From positions 1-13,992 of the forward strand of contig NZ_JACJSE010000062.1 of assembly GCF_014698045.1 (NCBI RefSeq): DNA of 13,992 nucleotides, read 5' to 3'. The notes below the pieces were generated by a model. That model saw nothing but the letters and a program-made list of their open reading frames with translations. It did no database searches and was not told the origin of the DNA. Every line of letters starts with the position of its first letter. Within the stretch, counting starts at the first letter, position 1. The DNA comes from Aulosira sp. FACHB-615. Its GTDB lineage: Bacteria > Cyanobacteriota > Cyanobacteriia > Cyanobacteriales > Nostocaceae. Shown piece by piece: positions 6,990-13,773 of the stretch. Position numbers and translations under genes: made by a program.

Positions 6990-8039
6990 ATGTCTCGACG
7001 AACTGCTACATCTTCATCTCCTTCTACTGTTGCACAAGGACTGGCTCTTTCCGAGTTACATTTGCGCTTACAATTTTTAGAGAAAGAACACCAATCAATC
7101 CTTAAGCAAATTAAAAGAAAGCGAACTGAACTAAATAACTTTGTCGAAAAGTCGCGTTCTTTAGCCACAGAGGTAGTACATCAAACAACTTCGAGCTTCC
7201 AAAAAATGGCTCAAATCGACCAAGAAATTCACGCTTTGTTTGAAACTATCTTTGCTACTCGAAAATTTGGTAAACAAACTCTTAAGAAAATACAAGCAGT
7301 TTATCGTCAACTACAATTTGCCGGAATTATCAGCATCAAATCCGATACAGAGCAATTCCAGCAAGAGCCAAATAAAGAGTTTTCATCTACGGAAGAAGAT
7401 TTCTCCACTCAATCTACCGAAAATTCTCATCAAAATCAACAGTGGCCAGCACAAGAAACTACCTCTTTTGGGGCTGGGGCTAGAACCGAAACACAGCAAA
7501 AAATTCGCTCCACATTTTTGCGGTTAGCGGAAATCTTTCACCCGGACAAGGCACAAGATAGCGAAACACAGAAATATCATACCCAAATTATGCAGGAGAT
7601 AAATATTGCCTACCAAGAAGGAGATTTAGCAAGACTGTTAGAAATTGAATCTCGTCAGCAAGTTGGGGAAACGATTAACCCTAATAGTGAAGATGATTTA
7701 ACTCGCAAATGTCGCCATCTAGAACAGCAAAATCAAATTCTTCATTCTCAATATGAAAACTTGAAACGAGAACTACGTTTAGCCAAAAATACACCAGAAG
7801 GAGCAATGGTTTCTAGCTCTCGCAAAGCAGCCAAGCAGGGCATTGATGCTGTAGCCGGGATGGTCGAAGCAATTGAATCTCAAATTCAAGCTGTTTCTCA
7901 AATCAGGGATTTTGTCAAAGATTTTCAACAGCAGAAACTAACTATTCAAGAATTTCTCTCTGGCCCAGTTTCTCTGTATTCTTCTGAAGAAGAATTACTC
8001 CAAGATATTTTGGAACAGATGTTATCACAATTAATTTAA
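6990..8039 (+). CDS. Coiled-coil J-domain protein
   Basis: J-domain proteins recruit and activate DnaK (Hsp70). Here the 349-residue protein has an N-terminal helical, coiled-coil-like part (about 15-110, rich in Glu, Lys, Gln and Leu) and a Ser/Gln-rich linker (120-165). A short J-like domain follows (about 168-220), in which FHPDKA carries the HPD triad (184-186) after helix II (IRSTFLRLAEI); helix III is QIMQEINIAYQEGD. A second helical region (235-349) ends in acidic helices. The protein lacks the Gly/Phe and zinc-finger regions of true DnaJ, so it is a specialised co-chaperone. I chose the ATG at 6990, since the longer frame relies on a TTG at 6942. It is divergent from the sigma gene. 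The client is unknown; the sigma factor or the facing winged-helix protein are guesses from position only. Confidence 0.8.
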   Translation: MSRRTATSSSPSTVAQGLALSELHLRLQFLEKEHQSILKQIKRKRTELNNFVEKSRSLATEVVHQTTSSFQKMAQIDQEIHALFETIFATRKFGKQTLKKIQAVYRQLQFAGIISIKSDTEQFQQEPNKEFSSTEEDFSTQSTENSHQNQQWPAQETTSFGAGARTETQQKIRSTFLRLAEIFHPDKAQDSETQKYHTQIMQEINIAYQEGDLARLLEIESRQQVGETINPNSEDDLTRKCRHLEQQNQILHSQYENLKRELRLAKNTPEGAMVSSSRKAAKQGIDAVAGMVEAIESQIQAVSQIRDFVKDFQQQKLTIQEFLSGPVSLYSSEEELLQDILEQMLSQLI

Positions 8040-8164
8040 TAAGAACTTGTTGATTAACAAACTCTTGTACAAGTTGGCTTTCTTAATTGCGAATTGCGTG
8101 CTTCGGATCAGGGCGGGAGCATCGTTGCGTTAGCGAGTCCACGAGCGTCCGCCGCGAATTGTTA
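8040..8164. repeat. Convergent spacer with short palindromes and a GC-rich dispersed repeat
   Basis: The spacer separates the ends of the J-domain gene and the winged-helix gene. It contains AACTTGT (8044-8050) facing ACAAGTT (8069-8075), and the perfect 10-mer CTTGTACAAG (8064-8073). After them comes a GC-rich block (about 8100-8158) with gttagcgagtccacgagc. This kind of block is scattered in intergenic DNA of filamentous cyanobacteria. The first part could fold as a bidirectional terminator, although T-runs are short. Confidence 0.4.
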
Positions 8165-9502
8165 TTAGTCTGGTAGCAACTTAGAATCCCAAATGTACAG
8201 TCCTTTTTCTTCTGGCACTCTAGAAAATCTGCCTGAGCGATAACCCCGTGACAATTCGTTCAGCACTCCTGGTCTGACTTGTTGCAATTGCTCAGGCGTG
8301 AGTTCTCCATATAGTTGCTTGACAACTTCAGCCACATCAAAAACTCTTCTCGGATTTTGTTCTAATAACAAACTAATCGCATCAATCAAAAATTTGCCTT
8401 CAAACTCTCCTTGCATCGGAATAACATTAGTTTTCGCCTGTGGAGATGGTTTTCTGGCTTGACTTTGATTTGGCTTAGACAAACTATCGTTGCTGAGATT
8501 TGCTTGCGCCTGGGGGCCGGGTTTTTGCTCCTTCGTTTGGCTCTTTTTAGAAGAACTACCCTTGCGAGAATTGTTGAGTAATTTCAAATCTATGGTGTAG
8601 TACCCTGGCTTGCCCGGAACTAGCGACCATTTCTTGCTTTCTCTGCCTTGAGTCAGCGTTGATTGAACTCTACCTTTGACTACTTTCCAAGCTTTTGGTT
8701 CTAACTCGCCATACAGCGATCGCACCACAAAATCTATATGACATACACTACCTTTATGCTGCTGTAACAGTTTTTCTATCGCTTCTATACGCCTTAGAGA
8801 GTGATATTCCTCTAGCATCGGAATATCTTGCCCATACAAGGATTTATCTGGCGTAGTGGTGGTTTCCTCTTGCTTGGTAAACTCGGCAACTGGGGGTTCA
8901 TCTTCTTGGGGTAATGGCTCAGTCGTATCCAGTTGGGCTATTTCACTTGCTGCTGTTAGAGCGTCGTTACTGTCGTCTTTGATGTCGCTTTCTTGAGCAG
9001 TATTATCTTCTTGTGTTGTTGCGGCTGATTTTTCAGTATTAGTAAACTCCAGAGTTTGTGTTTCAACTTGAGAACTATCAAAGCTATCATCTGAGAATAC
9101 ATCTTCTTCAGCAGTAACTATTAGCTGAGTTTCTTCTAATTGCGAGTTGATATCTTCTTGATTCTCAGTAGAAAATACCTCTGCTTTTATGTTGTCTACC
9201 AGTGATAATTCATTATCCTGAGTTTCTGATAATTCTGTTGCCGTTTTCAAGACATCAACGCTATTACCATTGCTGCTTTCTTGAGCGGGTACGGTAAATA
9301 CTTCTTCTGCTACTTCTCTAAAAAAGCCATTGTTATTCACCTCTACGGTCACAGGCCAGTTCGACAACAACGCTTCTACGTGATTTAGGTTGTCTAAAGC
9401 TTCTCGATACAATTTTCCATACTCTTCTACCAGTGGCGCATAGTAGTTCCTTATTTCTAATAATGTCGAGAGAAATTTTTCTGGGGGCGGCTGTATCTGC
9501 AT
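8165..9502 (-). CDS. Acidic protein with two copies of a winged-helix-like domain
   Basis: The 445-residue protein has three parts. A helical N-terminus (1-50) reads EIRNYYAPLVEEYGKLY. A long, low-complexity acidic region (about 60-225) is rich in Glu, Asp, Thr, Ser and Gln. Two related domains of about 80 residues follow, at 229-309 and 362-443, separated by a basic, Lys/Pro/Gln-rich linker. The copies align along their length: VVRSLYGELEP with VVKQLYGELTP, WSLVPGKPGYYTIDLKLL with FSRVPEEKGLYIWDSKLL. The pattern of three helices followed by a two-stranded wing suggests a winged-helix DNA- or protein-binding fold; this is inference. The start ATG at 9500-9502 opens MQIQPPPEKF. I do not know a named family. 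It is convergent with the J-domain gene. Confidence 0.8.
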   Translation of the reverse strand: MQIQPPPEKFLSTLLEIRNYYAPLVEEYGKLYREALDNLNHVEALLSNWPVTVEVNNNGFFREVAEEVFTVPAQESSNGNSVDVLKTATELSETQDNELSLVDNIKAEVFSTENQEDINSQLEETQLIVTAEEDVFSDDSFDSSQVETQTLEFTNTEKSAATTQEDNTAQESDIKDDSNDALTAASEIAQLDTTEPLPQEDEPPVAEFTKQEETTTTPDKSLYGQDIPMLEEYHSLRRIEAIEKLLQQHKGSVCHIDFVVRSLYGELEPKAWKVVKGRVQSTLTQGRESKKWSLVPGKPGYYTIDLKLLNNSRKGSSSKKSQTKEQKPGPQAQANLSNDSLSKPNQSQARKPSPQAKTNVIPMQGEFEGKFLIDAISLLLEQNPRRVFDVAEVVKQLYGELTPEQLQQVRPGVLNELSRGYRSGRFSRVPEEKGLYIWDSKLLPD

Positions 9503-9682
9503 TTAACTACTTATACAACTTTAGATTTTTTATTATAGAAAATAATCCCCTCATTTGACAATTATATATTATGACTTAGAATGTAAACCTGGCTTTAATA
9601 GTTTTACTGCCTTACTAGTCTTCAACCGCTTCGCTAATTAAAGGTGAAAACAGTAAGTTACAACAGACCGAGGAGTAAAATA

Positions 9683-9913
9683 ATGAAAGCTTCTTTAATT
9701 GCAACTATTACTTGTATCTTAACAGTTTCGTCTGTTAATTCTATCGTTCTGGCTGGTTCAAATCGGAGAACTTTAGATAGCAGAACAGTAATTACAACTT
9801 GCAACAACAATAGCGGCAGATCAGAAACTCAATTTCAACTAATCTCGTCCAGAATGTTTCTGTATAATCAGTGGAAAGAGAGAGAAATCATCGTATCTTT
9901 TCCTAAATTATAA
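9683..9913 (+). CDS. Small exported protein, 76 residues
   Basis: The ATG at 9683 follows AGGAG (9671-9675) at good spacing, so I prefer it to the upstream GTG. The first 24 residues form a signal peptide (MKASLIATITCILTVSSVNS with a likely cut after VLA). The mature part of about 50 residues begins GSNRRTLDSRTVITTC and has a single Cys. That start resembles the mature start of the next gene (NRDTLGGGALGIAQC). It may be a truncated or diverged paralogue, since the following protein continues for another 80 residues. Function unknown; the destination is the periplasm or outside the cell. Confidence 0.6.
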   Translation: MKASLIATITCILTVSSVNSIVLAGSNRRTLDSRTVITTCNNNSGRSETQFQLISSRMFLYNQWKEREIIVSFPKL

Positions 9914-9935
9914 CTTGTGGGTAATTAAAATTTTA

Positions 9936-9970
9936 AGCCAATCTTTGAATAGAGTGGCTGTTTTCATTTG
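9936..9970 (+). terminator. Weak possible terminator after the first exported protein
   Basis: AGCCA (9936-9940) can pair with TGGCT (9955-9959) across a 14-base loop, followed by gttttcattt. The stem is short and the T-run interrupted, so termination would be partial. Confidence 0.3.
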
Positions 9971-10045
9971 CCCTTCAATAAAAATAACTTTTTGAGAAAA
10001 CCTGCTACGCAAAACATGAGTAAAAATCTGTTGGAGAATACACTC

Positions 10046-10438
10046 ATGTTCATAAAAACTATTTGGACAACTCTCATTATTTCTTTGTTGTTACCGGAAA
10101 TAGCAACTGCCGCAATCAATAGAGATACTTTGGGCGGTGGCGCATTAGGAATCGCCCAATGCCAGCATATTCGAGGTGGTAAAACTAAACTTATTTGGCG
10201 AGTTATTGTCAATAATTCAAATAAGCCAATCAACGCCACACACTTTAATTTTCAAACAAATGATGGATTGAGTCGAGATGTTTATGGAACAGTGTTTCCT
10301 ACTACAGACTACCAAACAACAGAAATCTTTGAGGGATTAAAACAAAGAATTACAATCTCAGGTGAGGCTTATTACATTGATTTATCTGGTATTCATCGAT
10401 ATTTCTTAAGAAAGCCTTTAACTGTTCAGTGCGACTAA
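10046..10438 (+). CDS. Exported hypothetical protein, 130 residues
   Basis: The ATG at 10046 is supported by GGAG at 10033-10036. A second ATG at 10016 would add ten residues before the signal peptide. The signal peptide reads MFIKTIWTTLIISLLLPEI with a probable cut at ATA-A (residue 22). The mature domain of about 108 residues looks all-beta (RVIVNNSNKPINATHFNF, EGLKQRITISGEAYYI) and has two Cys, one near each end (IAQC and VQCD), which could form a disulfide. I know no function. It lies 132 bases after the smaller exported protein and ends 10 bases before a good terminator, so the two may be transcribed together. Confidence 0.7.
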   Translation: MFIKTIWTTLIISLLLPEIATAAINRDTLGGGALGIAQCQHIRGGKTKLIWRVIVNNSNKPINATHFNFQTNDGLSRDVYGTVFPTTDYQTTEIFEGLKQRITISGEAYYIDLSGIHRYFLRKPLTVQCD

Positions 10439-10448
10439 AATAGATTAT

Positions 10449-10481
10449 AAGGGGCAGACATTACTGTCCCCTTAGATTTTT
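10449..10481 (+). terminator. Rho-independent terminator
   Basis: AAGGGGCAG (10449-10457) pairs with CTGTCCCCTT (10464-10473) with one bulged base around a short loop, followed by agattttt. It closes the exported-protein gene at 10438. Confidence 0.8.
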
Positions 10482-10498
10482 CTAAATAACTCAATAAA

Positions 10499-11242
10499 AT
10501 GATAAATTCACATAATACTTCAACAACAGGACATATCCACATTGGTTCATCAAGTTTGATTGATTTTGCTGTTTGGGTGCTTCTTATTGACGGACTCCAT
10601 GTACATCCATTTGATAAGCATAGTGGTGGTAATCAAATTTTACAAAATCAGGGAATGAATATCCACTCATGGTATGATTGGTTGAAATTAATTCTTATTC
10701 ATCATGATAATCGACTGTTTTGGCACGTACCAAATATTCATGAAGCTTCCCAAGCAAGTGTAAAATCATTTCAAGAACTTTTAGAGCTTAATAGTCAAAT
10801 ACATAATGTCATCTGCGATGAAGAATGGCAGAATGAACAGCAGCAGCACTATTTAGAGCAGTTAAGCCAACAAGAACAATGCTATCAAGAAGCACTCACT
10901 GATTATCTGAGTTTAGATATAAATTCAATTAGAGAAAGCACTCCTCCTCAATTGTGGGTAGGAAAACAGGCAATTCAGGGAGTATTAATTCAGTTATGGG
11001 ACAAATATCAAGCATTAAAATATTCTAATTCGTTCATTAACGATATTTTGCAAACACCTAGATTATGGTCAATAGAATCAAATCTTCCAATTAATAAATA
11101 TAGAGAAATTTATTTGGTTGATTACCCTTTTGAAGTGGAAATATTTGTTAAACCCATATTTTGTATTGTAACTGTACCCAATATTCCAATTAATCAAGAA
11201 AAACTAGAGTCAAGAATGAAGAGAGTTATTGAACACTCATAA
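10499..11242 (+). CDS. Unrecognised 247-residue protein with a His-rich N-terminus
   Basis: The ATG at 10499 has no evident Shine-Dalgarno sequence. The first 81 residues hold eleven His (for example GHIHIGSSSL, DGLHVHPFDKH and IHHDN) and several Trp, which could bind metal but match no catalytic pattern I know. A helical, Gln/Glu-rich middle follows (about 85-135), and the end has beta-like strands (EVEIFVKPIFCIVTVPNIP, 212-230). There is no signal peptide; the hydrophobic run DFAVWVLLI (22-30) is too short for a membrane segment. The gene ends 14 bases before the right end of the second IS element and appears complete. Confidence 0.65.
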   Translation: MINSHNTSTTGHIHIGSSSLIDFAVWVLLIDGLHVHPFDKHSGGNQILQNQGMNIHSWYDWLKLILIHHDNRLFWHVPNIHEASQASVKSFQELLELNSQIHNVICDEEWQNEQQQHYLEQLSQQEQCYQEALTDYLSLDINSIRESTPPQLWVGKQAIQGVLIQLWDKYQALKYSNSFINDILQTPRLWSIESNLPINKYREIYLVDYPFEVEIFVKPIFCIVTVPNIPINQEKLESRMKRVIEHS

Positions 11243-11265
11243 TTCTTAATATAATTTGAGCCACT

Positions 11266-11286
11266 CCACGAACTAGAAGTTCGTGG
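11266..11286 (-). repeat. Right-end hairpin of the second IS element
   Basis: CCACGAACT (11266-11274) and AGTTCGTGG (11278-11286) form a perfect 9-bp stem with a 3-base loop. Read on the tnpB strand it is preceded by gcctgaat, closely matching the gcctagaat before the hairpin of the first element. Confidence 0.75.
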
Positions 11287-11299
11287 ATTCAGGCAAAGT

Positions 11300-12814
11300 T
11301 CACGCTAACTTTTCGCTCTTAACAGCTATCTGGTTAACGCTTTTGCCCTCATGGTTGAACTGTTCTGAGGATGAATGAGTCAGCCTACGTTCGGACTCGC
11401 CTACTTGTTCACAGTTTGTTTGATATTGTTGCCATGCCAACCATAGGGTTTGCTCCAACCTTGGATACTCGCATTGAGCATCTTGCAATGACAACTGATC
11501 CTCATTAACGTATCTACTCAGAAATGCACTGAAAATATCACGGTGCATAACAATCCCTGTCACATCTCTATGAACCCGTTGGGATAGAGATTTTTTGATA
11601 CGACTACCATCTAAATGAGTTTGAGAGAGTGCAGTATATGAAGTAGAAAAAGTTATGAATTGTCCACCAGCGTTTTCAGCTTTGCGTTTCAATTCGGATT
11701 GTACAAATCCAGGTGATTTAGCAGAAATAGCCTTACCGTAGCGTTTCTGCCATCCCTTAACCGAGACTTTCTCGGTTTTAATTATATTGCCATGTCTTAA
11801 AATCTCATTAACTACTTTACGATTTTGAGACTTGGCATAAGATGTTTTGCGTCTTTCTAACTCACGCTTCTTTTGAGCATTCTTTTTGTAGTATTTAGAC
11901 TTGTTCCATTTACGACTACTTTTTTTAACTTTACCTTGCTTAACAACTGTTTTACGTCCCTTTTTAGCTAAAAAGTCTGCCTCATAATTTTCAGAATTAT
12001 TTGCACGTTGAGAGCGTTGCATTTTTCTCTGTAATCGAGTTATTTCTTTTTGAAAATCAGGAACTTTGTCAGCAAAAGGTAGTAGCCCAGAGTGATTGTC
12101 ACCTACAAAGGCAATGTTAGAGATATTGAGGTCTAAACCAACAATACCTTCTGAAATATAATTTTGTGGTTTTTGATATGGTAGACCTTCATTAATTAAC
12201 TGAATAAACCAACGACGTTTACTATTGATCTCTTTCCACAGCAGACGAACATATTTGACAGGTGAGCTTAACCCATGCTCTATTACTGGATTGGATTCAT
12301 TGATAATAGGATTAAGCTTAAGCTTTCCCCATACGAGTAGATTGTCTTTCCAGCGCAAGCCTTGTTTGTTTGTTTTGCCTTCAATAGACTTGAATCTATT
12401 AGGAGTTTTAAACCTAACTTTTTTAGCTAGTCCAAACAAAACTTTTTCACTAGCCCTAAAAGCGCGAGTAGCTATTGTCTGTTGGGTATTAGAGTCTATT
12501 TTATCAGCAATCCATTTTGATTTATTACTGACTAACGTGGCATAAGCTTGTAATTCATAATCCGAATATCTATAAAGTTTTCTAGCTTCCGAGAACATAT
12601 TAGAACGTTGTTTCTTTTGCTCTCTGGGCAGTTTTTTAGCTGTCTGATAGATATCAGATTGTTTAACCAACTTCATCCTAGTTATTGCTTCATTGAGACA
12701 AGCATTATATAACTGCCTACTAGCTTGAAACCTAGCCAATAACTCTGATTCTTGCTTGCTATCAACTAACAATGGAATCGTAGTCACGAAAGATGGAGTT
12801 TTACTCTTAGCCAC
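11300..12814 (-). CDS. TnpB-like protein lacking zinc-ribbon cysteines
   Basis: The 504-residue protein belongs to the larger type of cyanobacterial TnpB. The GTG start (12812-12814) is supported by a strong AAGGGGGTGAT ribosome site just upstream. The N-terminal part (FQASRQLYNACLNEAITRM, 29-47) and a basic middle (285-330) are followed by RuvC acidic residues: D228 in GIVGLDLN, E348 in IIKTEKVSV and D426 in MHRDIFSAFL. In most TnpB proteins two CxxC pairs lie between the last two. Here the stretch TALSQTHLDGSRIKKSLSQ to RVHRDVTG (394-420) keeps the backbone but has no Cys. An extra tail of about 78 residues follows RuvC-III. The frame is intact, so this looks like a real variant rather than decay. 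Without a working tnpA it cannot move by itself. Confidence 0.88.
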   Translation of the reverse strand: MAKSKTPSFVTTIPLLVDSKQESELLARFQASRQLYNACLNEAITRMKLVKQSDIYQTAKKLPREQKKQRSNMFSEARKLYRYSDYELQAYATLVSNKSKWIADKIDSNTQQTIATRAFRASEKVLFGLAKKVRFKTPNRFKSIEGKTNKQGLRWKDNLLVWGKLKLNPIINESNPVIEHGLSSPVKYVRLLWKEINSKRRWFIQLINEGLPYQKPQNYISEGIVGLDLNISNIAFVGDNHSGLLPFADKVPDFQKEITRLQRKMQRSQRANNSENYEADFLAKKGRKTVVKQGKVKKSSRKWNKSKYYKKNAQKKRELERRKTSYAKSQNRKVVNEILRHGNIIKTEKVSVKGWQKRYGKAISAKSPGFVQSELKRKAENAGGQFITFSTSYTALSQTHLDGSRIKKSLSQRVHRDVTGIVMHRDIFSAFLSRYVNEDQLSLQDAQCEYPRLEQTLWLAWQQYQTNCEQVGESERRLTHSSSEQFNHEGKSVNQIAVKSEKLA

Positions 12815-12875
12815 TGTTTTATCACCCCCTTAATTCTGTATAAGACTCATTGCTATATACAATACATTGTTGTAA

Positions 12876-13010
12876 AATGCTAGACAAGAGTTTCCACAGC
12901 TACTTAAGCTTCCTACTTTGTGGACTCATGCCTATTTTTATGACACGACAGGTAAAGTTTCTTCGGCAATTATTGAACAATACATTAATGACCCTCATCA
13001 TTACAAATAA
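12876..13010 (+). pseudogene. C-terminal remnant of an IS200-type TnpA (Y1 transposase)
   Basis: After an in-frame stop at 12873-12875 the frame reads NARQEFPQLLKLPTLWTHAY, then FYDTTGKVSSAIIEQYINDP and HHYK, with a stop at 13008-13010. The LPTLW...YF...GKVS...IEQYI pattern is the end of Y1 transposases, and the Tyr in IEQYI is placed like the catalytic Tyr. A normal TnpA has about 130-150 residues; only 44 remain, without the HUH motif. It is divergent from tnpB, as in IS605. A short ATG frame (12877) in another phase is probably chance. Confidence 0.65.
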
Positions 13011-13044
13011 CCACTGCGGATAAATCCGCGTGAGTCAGGTTTCC

Positions 13045-13108
13045 GCCACGATATAAATAACGTAGGTAGTTCAATTCATTTAATTTCTTGAACTACCTAC
13101 TTCGTGGC
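13045..13108. repeat. Nested inverted repeat upstream of the methyltransferase gene
   Basis: The inner arms GTAGGTAGTTCAA (13062-13074) and TTGAACTACCTAC (13088-13100) are perfectly complementary over 13 bp with a 13-base AT-rich loop. The outer arms GCCACGA (13045-13051) and TCGTGGC (13102-13108) enclose them, giving a long two-part stem. No T-run follows, so it is not a standard terminator. It could be a structured 5' leader, the end of a mobile element, or a protein-binding site. Confidence 0.65.
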
Positions 13109-13141
13109 TACCACCTTTCCCACACTATTTAGGTGTGAAAT

Positions 13142-13192
13142 TCCTCCGAACAGCGATCGCTTCGCTAATAACCGGCGTAGTCTCTCGGAGGA
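13142..13192 (+). promoter_or_regulatory. Inverted repeat that can mask the ribosome binding site
   Basis: TCCTCCGA (13142-13149) is perfectly complementary to TCGGAGGA (13185-13192), which contains the Shine-Dalgarno sequence GGAGG seven bases before the ATG at 13199. Pairing would hide the ribosome site. The 35-base loop contains a HIP1 octamer and the dispersed motif cgcttcgctaataacc. Together with the nested repeat upstream this suggests a translational switch, but no known riboswitch class is recognised. Confidence 0.5.
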
Positions 13193-13198
13193 TCTCGC

Positions 13199-13723
13199 AT
13201 GAACGAGTACCTACAAATTTTCAATAGCCTCTCTCGCTGTGACCTTTCGGAACAGCGAGTTTCTCTGGCAAGACAGTTCGCCTGGGCTGTTCCGAACCAA
13301 GAAGCTATCGAATATCTCGTATCCTTGTCACCCATCATCGAGATAGGTGCAGGAACAGGGTATTGGGCGTTTCTGGTTAGACAGGCAGGCGGGGTCATTC
13401 GGGCGTTCGATGAACAGCCCTACGACAACGGCTACTGTTCTAACAAGTGGACAGAAGTTGAAGTTGGCAACCCCAGCACCGTTGCTGACTACCCTGACCA
13501 TTGCCTGTTTCTTTGTTGGCCGCCGGGTTATAGCCCGATGGCTTACCAGTGCCTGTTGAATTACTCTGGCGACAGAGTTGTTTATATAGGCGATACAGAC
13601 GAGGCTACTGGTTGCACTCGGTTCAGGAAACTGCTTCAACACGATTGGAGACTTGAACGGCGAATCGAAATACCCAGATTCCCCGGAATGTTCGATTCCC
13701 TTGTCTTGTACCACCGAAAATAA
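13199..13723 (+). CDS. Small SAM-dependent methyltransferase-like protein
   Basis: The 174-residue protein has a class I SAM-binding core. Motif I is PIIEIGAGTGYWAFLVRQ (45-62); a second strand IRAFDEQP supplies D71, which could bind the ribose of SAM. LFLCWPPGYSP (103-113) sits at the motif IV position. The later strand RVVYIGD and the end FPGMFDSLVLYHRK fit a family of small stand-alone methyltransferase-domain proteins known from bacteria and eukaryotes. I know no substrate for this family. The ATG at 13199 is fixed by GGAGG at 13187-13191. A hand count of positions 13201-13380 gives about 49% G+C, against about 35% in a sample of the J-domain gene, so the gene may have been acquired. It ends in the terminator palindrome at 13722-13773. 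Confidence 0.75.
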   Translation: MNEYLQIFNSLSRCDLSEQRVSLARQFAWAVPNQEAIEYLVSLSPIIEIGAGTGYWAFLVRQAGGVIRAFDEQPYDNGYCSNKWTEVEVGNPSTVADYPDHCLFLCWPPGYSPMAYQCLLNYSGDRVVYIGDTDEATGCTRFRKLLQHDWRLERRIEIPRFPGMFDSLVLYHRK

Positions 13724-13773
13724 TAGCAATCCGCCACTCCATAGAGAGTGGTTATTTTTTTCTGATTGCTATT
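13722..13773 (+). terminator. Rho-independent terminator nested in a larger palindrome
   Basis: CCACTC (13734-13739) and GAGTGG (13746-13751) form a perfect stem with a 6-base loop, followed by ttattttttt. Outside it, AATAGCAATC (13722-13731) and GATTGCTATT (13764-13773) are perfectly complementary. The outer arm begins within the stop codon of the methyltransferase gene. Confidence 0.85.

Larger units (their letters stand above)
11256..13037 (-). mobile_element. IS605-type element with tnpB and a broken divergent tnpA
   Basis: On the minus strand the order is left end, tnpA (divergent, truncated), tnpB, right end, which is the IS605 layout. The right end carries the hairpin at 11266-11286 and a tail gagtggctcaa ending near 11256, the same design as the right end of the first element in this window. 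The left end is near the small hairpin GCGGA-TAAA-TCCGC (13016-13029), just beyond the tnpA stop. The right boundary is placed by analogy. The left boundary is uncertain by tens of bases, and the palindromes at 13045-13108 might belong to the element. Confidence 0.65.

Noticed and set aside
7240..7527. 95-codon frame inside the J-domain gene
   Set aside because: It overlaps the coding frame in another phase, is Leu/Lys/Ser-rich and has no ribosome site.
12877..13020. ATG frame MLDKSFHSYLSFLL overlapping the tnpA remnant
   Set aside because: It lies one phase off the frame with clear TnpA similarity, and its continuation has no protein-family signal.
13328..13729. 133-codon minus-strand frame opposite the methyltransferase gene
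   Set aside because: The plus-strand frame has the SAM-binding motif and a good ribosome site; the minus frame has neither.
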